Assembly: GCF_024652905.1 (NCBI RefSeq)
Contig: NZ_CP102428.1
Location: 1,624,501-1,688,500 of the forward strand
DNA: 64,000 bases
Direction: 5' to 3'
Source: Pseudomonas oryzihabitans
GTDB lineage: Bacteria > Pseudomonadota > Gammaproteobacteria > Pseudomonadales > Pseudomonadaceae
Every line of letters starts with the position of its first letter. Position 1 is the stretch's first letter. The translations under genes were made by a program, and so were the position numbers. Below, in pieces: positions 18,744 through 28,285 of the stretch. The notes beneath the pieces were generated by a model. It did not search any database and was not told where the DNA came from. It worked only from the letters and a program-made list of their open reading frames with translations.

Positions 18744-18998
18744 TCAGGCGGCGGTTTCACCCTCCAGGCGCAAGAGGATGGCCATGGCCTCGGCGCTGTT
18801 GCTGCCGCAGAAGGCCAGCTCGGCCCGGAAGCCGCCGCACACCACCGGGCGCAGCGGAGAGTCGAACAGATCGCAGCGATTGGTGCTGTCCAGGTGGGCG
18901 CAGCGCACGCCGGAAGGCTTGCCCTGGGGCATGCGTGGCAGCGGTGAGGAGATCGACGGCGCGATGCAACAGGCGCCACAGCCCGGACGGCATTCCAT
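18744..18998 (-). CDS. YkgJ-family cysteine-cluster protein
   Basis: The 84-residue protein carries the conserved cysteine pattern of the YkgJ/UPF0153 family: CRPGCGACC at the N-terminus, then CAHLD, RCDLF and VVCGGF. Family members are proposed to coordinate zinc or an iron-sulfur cluster; no reaction is assigned. It lies 50 bases upstream of the START-domain gene on the same strand. A second ATG frame five bases closer gives only arginine-rich sequence and was discarded. Confidence 0.85.
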   Translation of the reverse strand: MECRPGCGACCIAPSISSPLPRMPQGKPSGVRCAHLDSTNRCDLFDSPLRPVVCGGFRAELAFCGSNSAEAMAILLRLEGETAA

Positions 18999-19086
18999 GG
19001 TGAAACTCGCTGGAGAAGAGGCTTGAAGCTTAAAAGCAAGGCTGGAGCCTCACAAGCGAATCGTGACCAGATGTCGCTATCGAGTC

Positions 19087-19103
19087 ATGAATGTAACATT
19101 CAT
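19087..19103. promoter_or_regulatory. 17-base palindrome, TetR-type operator candidate
   Basis: ATGAATGT-A-ACATTCAT is a perfect 8-1-8 inverted repeat in the divergent gap between the YkgJ gene and the exonuclease gene, roughly 80-90 bases from either start. The architecture is typical of TetR-family operators. No TetR gene is in the window. Confidence 0.5.
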
Positions 19104-19183
19104 TCGCACGATGCTACGCAACCCAGAGATTTTTCGGCCGTCATATCTGCGATGAGCGGGGCGGCTGGCCCGAGGGCGTGACG

Positions 19184-19735
19184 ATGAAGCATTGGCTGGT
19201 GCTGGACCTGGAGGCGACCACCGACGAGGGCGGCTGGCCGCTGGAGTTGATGGAAATCATCGAGATCGGCGCGGTGATGGTGAACGCCGAGGGGCAGGAG
19301 CTGGATCGCTACCAGAGCTTCGTCCAGCCCGAGCGCCTGCCGCTGCTGACGCCCTTTTGCCGCAACCTCACCCACATCAGCCAGGCGGATGTCGATGGCG
19401 CCGAGCCGCTGGCAGGCACCTGGCTGGGCTTCGAGCGCTGGCTGGGCGCCTATGAAACCACCCTGGCCGGCTGGTGCAGCTGGGGCGATTTCGACCGCCG
19501 CCTGCTGGAGCACGCCTGGCGCGAGCATGATCTGCACACCCATCTGGCGCGGGTACCGCACCGCAATCTCAAACAGGCCTTCGCCAAGGCCCGCGGTCTG
19601 GCGCGCCCGCTGAGTCTCACCGCCGCACTGGAGTCGGCGGGGCTGGCCTTTACCGGAGTACTGCACCGTGCCGAGACCGATGCGCGCAATACCGCCAAGC
19701 TGCTGCCGGCCAGCCTGCCCGCCTTCGCCCGCTAG
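19184..19735 (+). CDS. DEDDh-family 3'-5' exonuclease
   Basis: The 183-residue protein is an RNase T/DnaQ-fold exonuclease. Exo I is [10 protein letters not shown] (catalytic Asp and Glu near residues 7 and 9), the Exo II region includes the [13 protein letters not shown] segment, and Exo III is H-R-A-E-T-D-A ([10 protein letters not shown]), giving the DEDDh set. It resembles the KapD/ERI1-like short exonucleases. The ATG at 19184 has a GAGG site at suitable distance; a GTG two codons earlier is too close to it. The natural substrate (RNA or single-stranded DNA) is unknown. Confidence 0.85.
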   Translation: MKHWLVLDLEATTDEGGWPLELMEIIEIGAVMVNAEGQELDRYQSFVQPERLPLLTPFCRNLTHISQADVDGAEPLAGTWLGFERWLGAYETTLAGWCSWGDFDRRLLEHAWREHDLHTHLARVPHRNLKQAFAKARGLARPLSLTAALESAGLAFTGVLHRAETDARNTAKLLPASLPAFAR

Positions 19736-19818
19736 TCGCGGTGTGGACCGGTGACAGCCGGGGACGGCCTTGGGCATACTCGCGGACGCTTCTAACCGCT
19801 CTCGCACAAGGAAATCCG

Positions 19819-20100
19819 ATGTTCAAGGTCAACGAATACTTCGACGGCACCGTCAAATCCATCGCCTTCAGCCTCAAGTCCAAGCCGGCCACCCTCGGCG
19901 TAATGGCCCCTGGCGAATACGAATTCGGCACCAGCCAGCTGGAGATCATGCATGTGGTGGCCGGCGCCCTGACCGTCAAGCTGCCGGGCAGCGAGAGCTG
20001 GGAAACCTTCGCCGCGGGCAGCCAGTTCACCGTGCCGGCCAACGCCAAGTTCCAGCTCAAGGTCGCGGAAGACACCGCCTACCTCTGCGAATACCACTGA
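19819..20100 (+). CDS. ppnP: Pyrimidine/purine nucleoside phosphorylase PpnP
   Basis: The 93-residue protein is a full-length single cupin of the DUF1255/YaiE family, shown in E. coli to phosphorolyse a broad range of nucleosides to base and ribose 1-phosphate. Matching segments are [32 protein letters not shown] and [16 protein letters not shown]. An AAGG site precedes the ATG. It follows the exonuclease by 83 bases on the same strand. Confidence 0.93.
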   Translation: MFKVNEYFDGTVKSIAFSLKSKPATLGVMAPGEYEFGTSQLEIMHVVAGALTVKLPGSESWETFAAGSQFTVPANAKFQLKVAEDTAYLCEYH

Positions 20101-20184
20101 TTTCGCGCGTCCCGTCTCTCGGCCATCCAGGCCGACTGGCGGGGGGCCGCTGTCCTGCGTGAACGCTTCCGCTCCGCCTCGGTC

Positions 20185-21348
20185 CTAAGCGACACCGCCG
20201 CTTTCGGAGTCGTCGCCATGTCGCCAGTCGCAGCCCAGGGCACTCGCCAGCCGAGCCACACCCGCCCCTTCGAGCAGCAGCCCCGGAATCTCCCGACGCA
20301 TGGGATAGCCCTTGCGCAGGGCGTCGAACGCCTGGGCGCGCGCCAGGGCCGGCAGGCCGAGGGTCGCGCGTAGCGCCGCATCGTCGTCGCGCGGATCGTA
20401 GACCGCGCGACAGACACGCCTGAAGGCCGTCGCCTCGGGCGCATCTCCGCTGAACACCAGGCGCTTTAGCTGCTGCGGTGGCAACAGCTCGTCCAGACTC
20501 AACCGTGGCGTCTCTCCCGCCCAGGCACAGAACGCCGCATAGATCTGCGCGGTGCCGCGCCACTTGCCTTCCAGGCTGTGCCCGGCGATATGGGGCGTCA
20601 CCAGCTGACAGAGACGGGCCAGTTCAGGATCGATACCTGGCTCGCCTTCCCAGACATCCAAGGCCACCTTCAGCTCGGCGCCACCGGCCAGATGCGCACG
20701 CAGCGCGGCGTTGTCGACTACCTCGCCCCGGCAGGCATTGAGCAGCCAGCTGCCCGGACGCAATCTTGCCAGGCGCGTCGCATCGAACAGATGCAGGGTG
20801 CGCTGTTCGCCATCACGGACCAGCGGGGTGTGCAGACAGAGCACGTCGCAGCGCTCGATCAACTCGTCCAGGCTGTGGAAGTCGCCCGGCTCGGTCGCCT
20901 GCCGTGGCGGATCGCAGACCAGCACCGTCCAGCCCAGCCCCCGCAACACCTCGGCCAGGCGGCCTCCGACCTGGCCGGCGCCGACGATGCCGTAGGTGCG
21001 CCTGGCCAGGTCGCCGCCAGCGCCGTCTGCCAGTGCCAACAAGGCGCCCAGCACCCAGTCCACCACGCCGCGGGCGTTGCAGCCGGGAGCATTGCGCCAA
21101 CGGATACCCGCCTGGTCCAGATAGCCGAGGTCCAGGTGATCGGTACCTATGGTGCAGGTGCCGACGAAGCCGACCCGAGATCCGGCCAGCAGCGCCGCGT
21201 CGACGCGGGTGATGGAGCGCACCAGCAGGGCATCGGCGCGGCTCACGGCGGCGCGATCGAAGGCCCGTCCGGGGAGGCGTTCGAGGGTGGCGTGGGGGCC
21301 GAAGAAGGCGTCCAGCAACGGAATGTTTTCGTCGGCGAGAATGTGCAT
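20185..21348 (-). CDS. pdxB: Erythronate-4-phosphate dehydrogenase PdxB
   Basis: PdxB oxidises 4-phospho-D-erythronate in the pathway to pyridoxal 5'-phosphate. The 387-residue protein fits the family. It starts [17 protein letters not shown], has the [12 protein letters not shown] and [15 protein letters not shown] substrate-domain segments, and an NAD-binding motif [21 protein letters not shown] catalytic Arg-Glu-His set is visible ([29 protein letters not shown]). The C-terminal dimerisation domain specific to PdxB follows residue 290. It is divergent from the MATE transporter gene. Confidence 0.95.
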   Translation of the reverse strand: MHILADENIPLLDAFFGPHATLERLPGRAFDRAAVSRADALLVRSITRVDAALLAGSRVGFVGTCTIGTDHLDLGYLDQAGIRWRNAPGCNARGVVDWVLGALLALADGAGGDLARRTYGIVGAGQVGGRLAEVLRGLGWTVLVCDPPRQATEPGDFHSLDELIERCDVLCLHTPLVRDGEQRTLHLFDATRLARLRPGSWLLNACRGEVVDNAALRAHLAGGAELKVALDVWEGEPGIDPELARLCQLVTPHIAGHSLEGKWRGTAQIYAAFCAWAGETPRLSLDELLPPQQLKRLVFSGDAPEATAFRRVCRAVYDPRDDDAALRATLGLPALARAQAFDALRKGYPMRREIPGLLLEGAGVARLASALGCDWRHGDDSESGGVA

Positions 21349-21478
21349 GCCTGGGCACTCGCAAGGGCGGGGACCGGCACTTTAGCAGGCATCCCGCACC
21401 AGGCAATGGTCGCCGCGAGGCTTGTCACGCCGGCCATGAGGACTAGACTATCGGCCCCGAAGCTGACCGAACGATCAA

Positions 21479-22840
21479 GTGACCTCCTCCCTGCCCCGTA
21501 TCAGACGTGAATTCGGCGCCCTGCTCTCCCTGGCCGCGCCCATCGTCATCGCCCAGCTCTCCCATTCGGCCATGGGCTTCGTCGACGCCGTCATGGCCGG
21601 TCGCGTCGGCCCGCTGGACCTCGCCGCCGTCGCCCTGGGCAACTCCGTGTGGATTCCGGTGTTCCTGCTGATGACCGGCATCCTGCTGGCGACCACGCCC
21701 AAGGTGGCCGAGCGCCACGGCGGCGGCCGCAGCCAGGAGATCGGTCCGCTGGTGCGCCAGGCGCTGTGGCTGGCCCTGGGCTGTGGCCTCATTGCGAGCC
21801 TGCTGCTGCTCAACGCCCGCCCCCTGCTGGTGGCCATGCATGTCGACGCCCAGCTGATTGGCCCGACCCTGCTCTATCTCAAGGGCATCGCCATGGGCCT
21901 GCCGGCCACCGCCTTCTACTATGTGCTGCGCTGCTTCAGCGACGGCCTCGGGCGCACCCGGCCGGCGATGCTGGTGGGCATCGCCGGTCTGGCGCTGAAC
22001 GTGCCGCTGAACTGGATCTTCATCCATGGGCACCTAGGGCTGCCGGCCCTGGGCGGTGCTGGGTGCGGCTTCGCCTCGGGCACGGTGATGTGGGCGATGC
22101 TGCTGGCCATGCTGGCGATCATCCGCACCGAACGCTATCGCGCCTGCGCCCTCTTCGCCCGCTTCGAGCGGCCGCACGGCCCAACGCTGCGCGCCCTGCT
22201 GGCCATCGGCGTACCCATCGGCATCGCGGTGTTCGCCGAATCCAGTATCTTTTCCGTGGTGGCCCTGCTGATCGGCGAGCTGGGGCCGACCGTGGTCGCC
22301 GGTCACCAGGTGGCACTCAACTTCTCCGGCCTGGTATTCATGGTGCCCCTGGCGCTGGGGATGGCGGTGACCGTCCGCGTCGGCCAGGCACTGGGTCGCG
22401 GTGAGCCGCGCGAGGCCCGCTTCGCCGCCGGCGTCGGCATGGCCGCGGGGCTGCTCTGCGCCTGCGTCTCCTGCACCCTGATGCTGACCGCGCGCACCTT
22501 CATCGCCGGCCTCTACTCCCAGGACCTGGCGGTGATCCAGCTGGCGGCCTCGCTGCTGGTGTTCGCCGGTATCTTCCAATTCTCCGACGCCATCCAGGTC
22601 ACCGCCGCCGGCGCCCTGCGCGGCTATCAGGACACCCGGGCGACCATGGTCATCACCCTGCTGGCCTACTGGGGCGTGGGCTTGCCGGTGGGCTGGGCGC
22701 TGGGCCTGAGCGACTGGTTCGGGGCACCGCGCGGCCCAGCCGGGCTGTGGCAGGGGCTGGTGCTGGGCCTGACCTGCGCGGCCATCCTGCTGTCGGTGCG
22801 CCTAGCCCGCAGCGCCCGTCGACGCATCCACAGCGCCTAG
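21479..22840 (+). CDS. MATE-family multidrug efflux pump (PmpM/NorM-like)
   Basis: A 453-residue, 12-helix inner-membrane antiporter of the MATE family, which expels cationic drugs using proton or sodium gradients. It closely resembles PmpM of P. aeruginosa in LAAPIVIAQLSHSAMGFVDA, MAGRVGPLDLAAVALGNS, FAESSIFSVVALLIGELG and AAGALRGYQDTR. The start is a GTG at 21479 with no strong ribosome site, but no better in-frame start lies nearby before the first conserved helix. It is the plus-strand partner of the pdxB divergence. No MarR or TetR regulator is adjacent. Confidence 0.9.
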   Translation: MTSSLPRIRREFGALLSLAAPIVIAQLSHSAMGFVDAVMAGRVGPLDLAAVALGNSVWIPVFLLMTGILLATTPKVAERHGGGRSQEIGPLVRQALWLALGCGLIASLLLLNARPLLVAMHVDAQLIGPTLLYLKGIAMGLPATAFYYVLRCFSDGLGRTRPAMLVGIAGLALNVPLNWIFIHGHLGLPALGGAGCGFASGTVMWAMLLAMLAIIRTERYRACALFARFERPHGPTLRALLAIGVPIGIAVFAESSIFSVVALLIGELGPTVVAGHQVALNFSGLVFMVPLALGMAVTVRVGQALGRGEPREARFAAGVGMAAGLLCACVSCTLMLTARTFIAGLYSQDLAVIQLAASLLVFAGIFQFSDAIQVTAAGALRGYQDTRATMVITLLAYWGVGLPVGWALGLSDWFGAPRGPAGLWQGLVLGLTCAAILLSVRLARSARRRIHSA

Positions 22841-22933
22841 CGCGCTGCCCTTGCTACACTGGCCACCTCGTCGCGGACGGCTGCTCTGCCGACCGGGACG
22901 AGGGTTTCCCTCTTTCGTGAGCGTGCGGCTACG

Positions 22934-25087
22934 ATGATCTTTCGCCTGCTTCAACTCCTCTGTCTCTGCTTTCTGCTCATCGGCCCGGTCCAGGCCGCAC
23001 TGCCCGGGCTGCCGGGTACCCAGAAGGACCAGGTCGATCCGCAATTCGGCCAGTCCCTGGACCAGGTCATCAAGACCCTGGAAAGCGAGCAGCAGCGCAA
23101 TCGCCTGCTGGCGGATCTCAAGAAGCTGCAGGCGGCCCAGGCCAAGGCCGAACCCAGCGCCTCCCAGGGCGTGATCGGCCTGATCACCGACACCATGACG
23201 GTGGTCGAGCAACAGCTGCAGCGCGACAACCTGCGCCAACGCTGGCAGTACCAGCTGGAGCAGGCCGGTGCCGAACTGGCCGCACTGGCACCGGCGCCCG
23301 AGCAGCGCCTCAACCTGCTCTCCGGCTTCGTCATCACCCTGGCCTTCTGGGCCGGCTGCGCCCTGGGCTTGAAAAGCATCAGTCACCGCCTGCGGGTGAG
23401 ATTCGGACTGGCGGAGGAGTTGCCGCTCCAGCCGCGGACCCTGGATCTGGTGCGTTTCGCCCTGCGCAAGCTGGCGCCCTGGCTGCTGGCCTTCATCCTG
23501 ACCCTGGTGGTGTCCCTGTGGCTGCCGGATTCACTGGGCAAGACGGTGGCCGTCGCCCTGGCCTATGCCGCCGTCACCGGTCCGCTGTTCGCCGCCACGG
23601 TGGTGGTGATCTGCTCCCTGCCCAGCGGCGCCCATCGCAACCGCGCCCTGCTGATCCTGCGCCGACGCGCCTTCCGTCCCCTGTGGATCATCGGCAGCCT
23701 GGCCGCTCTCGGCGGCGCCGCCAGCGATCCGCACCTGGCCGAGACCCTGGGGCCCCACCTGGCCGCCGTCATCGCCATCGGGGCCAATATCTGCGCGGCG
23801 CTGCTCACCGCCCAGTTCGCCTTGAGATTCCGCCGCCCCATCGCCCACCTGATCCGCAACCAGCCGCTGGCCAAACGGCAGGCCCTGCGTGGCCTGCAGG
23901 GCGTGCGCCACCTGATCGCCCGGCTCTGGCACCTGCCGCTGCTGATCCTGGTGGCGGTGTCGGTGGTGGCCACCTTCGTCTCCGCCGGCGACACCAGCGA
24001 TGCCCTGCGTCGCGCGCTGCTGTTCGCCGTGACCATGGGCGCCGCCCTGGGCCTGAATGCGTTGGTGCGGGCGCGGCTGCTGCGCCGCCGGCCCAGTGGA
24101 CGCATCCAGGAGGCCTATGCCGAACGGCTGCGCGCCTTCTTCGTGCTGGTGCTGGGCATCGTCATCTGGCTGGTAGGCATCGAGCTGGCCCTGCGCGCCT
24201 GGAATCTCTCGCTACTGAGATTCAGCCAGGGCGACGGCCATGCGGTCGCCAGCAAGTTCTTTGGCCTGGGCGGCACCCTGCTGCTGGCCTGGCTGGTGTG
24301 GATCCTGGCCGACACCGCCATCCACCGCGGCCTCAATCTGCACCGCGTCAGCCCCAACAACGCCCGCGCCCAGACCATGTTGCCGCTGATCCGCAACGTG
24401 CTGTTCCTGACCATCTTCGTCATCGCCCTGATCGTCGCCCTGGCCAACATGGGCGTGAACGTCACTCCGCTGCTGGCCGGTGCCGGCGTCATCGGCCTGG
24501 CGGTGGGCTTCGGCGCTCAAAGCCTGGTGGCCGACCTCATTACCGGGCTGTTCATCATCATCGAGGACTCCCTGGCCATCGGCGACTATGTCGACGTCGG
24601 CAACCACCTGGGCACCGTGGAGGGCCTGACCATCCGCACCGTGCGGTTGAGGGATATCGACGGCATCGTCCACACCATCCCCTTCAGCGAGATCAAGAGC
24701 ATTCAGAACTACTCGCGGCAGTTCGGCTACGCCATCTTCCGCTTGCCGATCCCCCAGGCACTGTCGGTGGACAAGGCCATCGAGATGGTCCAGGAAGTCG
24801 GCCGCTCGCTGCGCCAGGACCCGCTGATGGGCCGGGACATCTGGTCACCGCTGGAGCTGCAGGGGGTGGAGAGCTTCGATTCCGGCATGGCCATCCTGAG
24901 ATTCCGTTTCAAGACTGCGCCGATTAAGCAGTGGGAGGTCTCGCGGGCCTTCAACCTCAAACTCAAGCGCTACCTGGACGACGCCGGCATCGAACTGGCC
25001 TCGCCACGCATGAACGTGCGCTACGAGGTAGGCGGCTCGCCACTGGACCAGGCGACGCGGGGCAGCGAAGCGCCGAGCGAAGGCTGA
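22934..25087 (+). CDS. Large MscS-family mechanosensitive channel
   Basis: The 717-residue protein has a signal peptide (to about residue 22), a short periplasmic coiled segment, about ten transmembrane helices and a C-terminal MscS core. The pore helix and beta domain are clear: LLAGAGVIGLAVGFGAQSLV, DLITGLFIIIEDSLAIGDYV and VEGLTIRTVRLRD. The length and layout resemble E. coli YbiO more than short MscS. It would open under hypo-osmotic membrane tension. The gene appears to be monocistronic, 93 bases after the MATE gene. Confidence 0.9.
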   Translation: MIFRLLQLLCLCFLLIGPVQAALPGLPGTQKDQVDPQFGQSLDQVIKTLESEQQRNRLLADLKKLQAAQAKAEPSASQGVIGLITDTMTVVEQQLQRDNLRQRWQYQLEQAGAELAALAPAPEQRLNLLSGFVITLAFWAGCALGLKSISHRLRVRFGLAEELPLQPRTLDLVRFALRKLAPWLLAFILTLVVSLWLPDSLGKTVAVALAYAAVTGPLFAATVVVICSLPSGAHRNRALLILRRRAFRPLWIIGSLAALGGAASDPHLAETLGPHLAAVIAIGANICAALLTAQFALRFRRPIAHLIRNQPLAKRQALRGLQGVRHLIARLWHLPLLILVAVSVVATFVSAGDTSDALRRALLFAVTMGAALGLNALVRARLLRRRPSGRIQEAYAERLRAFFVLVLGIVIWLVGIELALRAWNLSLLRFSQGDGHAVASKFFGLGGTLLLAWLVWILADTAIHRGLNLHRVSPNNARAQTMLPLIRNVLFLTIFVIALIVALANMGVNVTPLLAGAGVIGLAVGFGAQSLVADLITGLFIIIEDSLAIGDYVDVGNHLGTVEGLTIRTVRLRDIDGIVHTIPFSEIKSIQNYSRQFGYAIFRLPIPQALSVDKAIEMVQEVGRSLRQDPLMGRDIWSPLELQGVESFDSGMAILRFRFKTAPIKQWEVSRAFNLKLKRYLDDAGIELASPRMNVRYEVGGSPLDQATRGSEAPSEG

Positions 25088-25172
25088 GGTCGCTGCAACG
25101 ACCGTCGGTTCTCGCGGCGCCGCGGAAAAGCCTCTAGGGTGGACGTCACTCTGTCCTGGCGAGGTCCCCGAC

Positions 25173-25823
25173 ATGCCCCTGCGTACCCTGCTCTGCTATG
25201 GCGACTCCAACACCCACGGCACCCGGCCGCTGACCCAGCCCGGCGTACTCGAACGCTTCGACTGGGACGAACGCTGGACCGGCATCCTGGCGCGCGGCCT
25301 GGGCCGCGACTGGCGCGTGATCGAGGAAGGCCTGCCGGCACGGACCACGGTGCATGACGACCCCATCGACGGCCACCACAAGAACGGCCTCAGCTATCTC
25401 CGGCCCTGCCTGGAAAGCCAGCTGCCCGTGGATGTCCTGCTGCTGATGCTGGGTACCAACGACCTCAAGGCGCGGCTGTCGGTGACGCCCGCGGACATCG
25501 CCAGTGCCCTGCAGGTGCTGCTGGAAGAGATCAAACGCTGCAATGCCGGCCCGGACGGCGCTACGCCCAGGCTCATCGTCATGGCCCCGGCGCCCATCGA
25601 GGAAGTGGGCTTTCTCGGCGAGATCTTCGCTGGCGGCGCGGCCAAGTCTCGCCAACTGGCCGCACGCTATCGCCAGGTGGCCAAGGCCCAGGGCGCGGCC
25701 TTCGTCGATGCGGGCGAGATCATCCAGGTAAGTCCGGTGGACGGCGTGCATTTCGAGGAGGACCAGCATCGGCGGCTGGGAGAGCATCTGGTGGGCGTGG
25801 TCAAAGGCTTGGATGCTGCCTAA
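25173..25823 (+). CDS. SGNH/GDSL-family esterase or acyltransferase
   Basis: The 216-residue cytoplasmic protein has the SGNH blocks: CYGDSNTHG (catalytic Ser in block I), block III GTND, and block V DGVHFEEDQH carrying the catalytic Asp-His. The block II segment IEEGLPARTT and YLRPCLESQLPVDVLLLMLG align with MsAcT, the octameric arylesterase/acyltransferase of Mycobacterium smegmatis. It therefore probably hydrolyses or transacylates small esters. There is no signal peptide. It lies 85 bases after the channel gene. Confidence 0.88.
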   Translation: MPLRTLLCYGDSNTHGTRPLTQPGVLERFDWDERWTGILARGLGRDWRVIEEGLPARTTVHDDPIDGHHKNGLSYLRPCLESQLPVDVLLLMLGTNDLKARLSVTPADIASALQVLLEEIKRCNAGPDGATPRLIVMAPAPIEEVGFLGEIFAGGAAKSRQLAARYRQVAKAQGAAFVDAGEIIQVSPVDGVHFEEDQHRRLGEHLVGVVKGLDAA

Positions 25824-25872
25824 GCGTAGGCTGGACAACGGCATGCCCTCGTTCACGGGTTCGGGGCTCGAC

Positions 25873-26035
25873 GGTGGAAAACGCTGCGCGGTTTTACACG
25901 TTACGGGGTGACGGGCATCGTCCTGTTGGGCTTCGACGATGGAGCCGTCTCAACCCAACCTACGAAAGCCAACCCCGTGCGGTGGGGCCTTGGCTACGCG
26001 TCGTAGGTTGGGCTGAGCGTAAGCGAAGCCCAACG
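25873..26035. repeat. Composite hairpin repeat, copy R1 (diverged)
   Basis: The arm GTTGGGCTTCGACGAT through CAACCCAACCTACGA (25925-25965) is followed, after a spacer, by the inverted arm TCGTAGGTTGGGCTGAGCG through GAAGCCCAAC (26001-26034). Just upstream is a decayed GTGGAAAACGC...TTTTACAC module (about 25874-25899). Copies R2 (38173-38254) and R3 (39132-39213) share the layout and orientation. This is a dispersed non-coding repeat family. Confidence 0.8.
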
Positions 26036-26055
26036 TTACGGGCTCGACATTGAAG

Positions 26056-26637
26056 TCAGCGATCCAGACCAAAGCGCTGCCGAAGCGCACGGTACTGATT
26101 GCTGTAGTCCTGATAGCTGAGGTTTTTTGCCTGAAGCGCAGCCAATTCGTCTTCAAAGGTCAGCCCGGCAGCTGCGGAGGTAGGGACAGCACTCGGGGTC
26201 AGTCTGGTGACAGGTGCGGGAGGCATCTGACCCAAGAGCTCATCTACCACCGGATTGATCTTTGTTGCGGTCCCCTGCCACTTCATAAGGGAGAAACCAC
26301 CCTTACCCCGCAGGTGATAGTCAGCCTGACCCACCAGGCGCCCACTGGCGTCACGCAGGGTCAGCTCGGCAGCTGATAAGTAAGGCACGCCGTCCCAGGT
26401 TTGCCGCGCGGTGTACGCAAGAATGTATGGGCACTCGCGTGGCACCTGCGTATAGCTCTCGGTAGGCACACTGTGCCGAGCAAAGCCGGCCCGGACCACG
26501 GGGAGAAAGTCCTTCACCCAAACCGCAGGATTCTCCTGGATACATACCAGATCCGGGCGTACGGCGACGGGCTGGACCTGTACCGACGTGCACCCCGCGA
26601 GAATGAGCGAGACAACACCCAGCATCCTGGCTTTCAT
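26056..26637 (-). CDS. Lipoprotein of the Sbal_3080-like family
   Basis: A 193-residue predicted lipoprotein. The N-terminus MKARMLGVVSLILAGC contains a lipobox (LAGC) with the acylated cysteine at residue 16. The rest has the segments CIQENPAVWVKDFLPVVRAG, CPYILAYTARQTWD and ELTLRDASGRLVGQADYHL found in a small family of proteobacterial lipoproteins of unknown role. The C-terminal 60 residues are Pro/Ala-rich and then helical. A palindromic operator overlapping a probable promoter lies 31-50 bases upstream. Confidence 0.75.
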   Translation of the reverse strand: MKARMLGVVSLILAGCTSVQVQPVAVRPDLVCIQENPAVWVKDFLPVVRAGFARHSVPTESYTQVPRECPYILAYTARQTWDGVPYLSAAELTLRDASGRLVGQADYHLRGKGGFSLMKWQGTATKINPVVDELLGQMPPAPVTRLTPSAVPTSAAAGLTFEDELAALQAKNLSYQDYSNQYRALRQRFGLDR

Positions 26638-26667
26638 AAAAAGGCTTCCTTGCTTGCTAGATCATTT

Positions 26668-26687
26668 ATTGTGAGCTAATTCACAAT
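26668..26687 (-). promoter_or_regulatory. Perfect CRP/Vfr-like palindrome in the lipoprotein promoter
   Basis: ATTGTGA-N6-TCACAAT is a perfect 7-6-7 inverted repeat containing the CRP/Vfr consensus TGTGA-N6-TCACA. On the minus strand a TTGATA (-35-like) box is followed 17 bases later by ATAAAT (-10-like), so the palindrome fills the spacer. That placement suits repression more than classical CRP activation. Confidence 0.65.
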
Positions 26688-26712
26688 ATCAAAGCGAGCT
26701 TTCGCGCAACCC

Positions 26713-26952
26713 TCACTCCACCTTCTTGCGAATCCAGTACAGATAACGCCCGTCCCCTTCGCTCTTTTCCACCAGTTCATGACCGAGGAAGACGCAGAAC
26801 TTGGGGATGTCGCGCTGCGTGGAGGGGTCGGTGGCGATGACCTTGAGCAGGGCGCCGGGGGCGATGTCGCGCACCTTGTTGTGCAGCATCATCACCGGCT
26901 CCGGGCAATTGAGCCCGCTGGCATCGAGGGTGGCATCGGCTTCGAGGGTCAT
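26713..26952 (-). CDS. tusA: Sulfur carrier protein TusA
   Basis: The 79-residue protein has the TusA fold: [20 protein letters not shown], with Cys16 in the CPEP motif as the persulfide carrier, then [19 protein letters not shown]. TusA relays sulfur from cysteine desulfurase toward tRNA 2-thiolation and other sulfur acceptors. The start ATG at 26952 has a nearby GGAG site; the frame extends upstream through the repeat element but without coding character. It lies downstream of rlmM on the same strand, as in other pseudomonads. Confidence 0.94.
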   Translation of the reverse strand: MTLEADATLDASGLNCPEPVMMLHNKVRDIAPGALLKVIATDPSTQRDIPKFCVFLGHELVEKSEGDGRYLYWIRKKVE

Positions 26953-26994
26953 CGGTACTCCAGAAAACGCTAAAAATAGATATCGAGTAGGCGC

Positions 26995-27225
26995 GAGAAC
27001 CTGTGCAAAGTTTCGCGAGCTAAAGACAGGCAAGGCGCAACGACCAGCGAGAGTAACAGCCAACGGCTGGCCCGAAGGGTGAGCGCCAGCGAATAAAGCC
27101 GTCGAGGAAGCGCAGTTTACGAGTGTAAATGAGCATTTCGACGGGTCCACCTCAGGGCGGGCGGGCGATCCAGGCGGTTTTCAACGCACCCTGGCCAACG
27201 CATAGCAAACTTTGGATAGGTTCTC
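26995..27225. repeat. MITE-like element with 19-base inverted ends
   Basis: GAGAACCTGTGCAAAGTTT (26995-27013) and AAACTTTGGATAGGTTCTC (27207-27225) are inverted copies matching at 17 of 19 positions. They bound a 231-base non-coding segment containing a further imperfect inverted structure around CCAACGGCTGGCC. It carries no transposase. The outer end coincides with the rlmM stop codon, so the element lies directly between rlmM and tusA. Confidence 0.6.
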
Positions 27226-28285
27226 AGGGTTTCCGATCCAGCCGGCGCAGATGACAGGTCACTTCCTCGCGGTCGTGGTAGAGCTGCTTGCAGCCGATGA
27301 CCACGCGCTGGCCGCGATCTTCGAAATGGTCGCGCAGGCGTTCGAGGATGCTGGCCACTTCGCGATAGCGCTGCTTCATCGGCAGCTTGAGATTGACCAC
27401 CGCCTCGCGGCAATGACCTTCGCCGATCCAGCGCTCGATCAGCGCCGCGGTACGCGCGGGCTTCTCGACGATGTCGCAGACCATCCAGTCCACCGGGCGC
27501 TTGGGAACATAGGCATAGCCGTCGACCTGCAGGTGCTCCACCAGGCCGCTGTCCATCAGCGTCTCGTTCATCGGACCATTGTCCACCGCCGTCACCAGCA
27601 TCTCGCGGGCCACCAGCTGCCAGGTCCAGCCACCAGGCGCTGCGCCCAGGTCCACGGCACGCATCTCCGGCGCCAGACGGGTCTCCCATTCGGCGCGGGG
27701 AATGAACTGGTGCCAGGCTTCTTCCAGTTTGAGCGTCGAGCGACTGGGGGCCTCGCGAGGAAACTTCAGCCGTGGGATGCCCATGGGCCAGAGCGCGGCG
27801 TTGTCCGCCTCGACCACGCCGACGAAAACCTCGCGACCACTGAGAAAGGTCAGCTGCAGGCGTGGCGCCCGGGCATCGTCCACCAGACGACCTGCCTTGC
27901 GCAGCGCCAGGGTCAGGGGGCGCTCGAATTTCTTGCAGAAGGTGGAGAGCGCCTTGCCGTCATTGGTATCGGGCATCTCCAGAGCCAGGCTGCCGCAGAC
28001 GGGATAGCTGGCCAGCAGCTCCAGCAGCGGACCGATGCGGTCCTGCTCGGGCAGGCTGAGAAAGGCGCCACGAGACCACTGACGAGGGAAGATCAGCTCG
28101 CCGAAGGTGATGTTCTGCATCAACCGGGCGGCACCCTCGGCGTCGCCACAGACGAATTCCGCATAGGCCGCACCCGGCTTGCCCTTGGCGTAGCCACTCA
28201 CGCCGAGCAGCGCCGCCCGCTCGCCGAGCTCGGCGCAGACCTCGCCTTCGAATCCGGTACGGCACAGCAGCAACAGGGTATTCAC
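27224..28285 (-). CDS. rlmM: 23S rRNA (cytidine-2498-2'-O)-methyltransferase RlmM
   Basis: RlmM 2'-O-methylates C2498 of 23S rRNA using S-adenosylmethionine. The 353-residue protein has an N-terminal THUMP-like region and a Rossmann methyltransferase domain with motif [16 protein letters not shown]. Further family segments are [34 protein letters not shown] and [10 protein letters not shown]. The gene ends at a TGA that falls inside the terminal inverted repeat of a MITE-like element, so the last residues (LDRKP) could have been set by that insertion. It is divergent from acnA. Confidence 0.95.
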   Translation of the reverse strand: MNTLLLLCRTGFEGEVCAELGERAALLGVSGYAKGKPGAAYAEFVCGDAEGAARLMQNITFGELIFPRQWSRGAFLSLPEQDRIGPLLELLASYPVCGSLALEMPDTNDGKALSTFCKKFERPLTLALRKAGRLVDDARAPRLQLTFLSGREVFVGVVEADNAALWPMGIPRLKFPREAPSRSTLKLEEAWHQFIPRAEWETRLAPEMRAVDLGAAPGGWTWQLVAREMLVTAVDNGPMNETLMDSGLVEHLQVDGYAYVPKRPVDWMVCDIVEKPARTAALIERWIGEGHCREAVVNLKLPMKQRYREVASILERLRDHFEDRGQRVVIGCKQLYHDREEVTCHLRRLDRKP

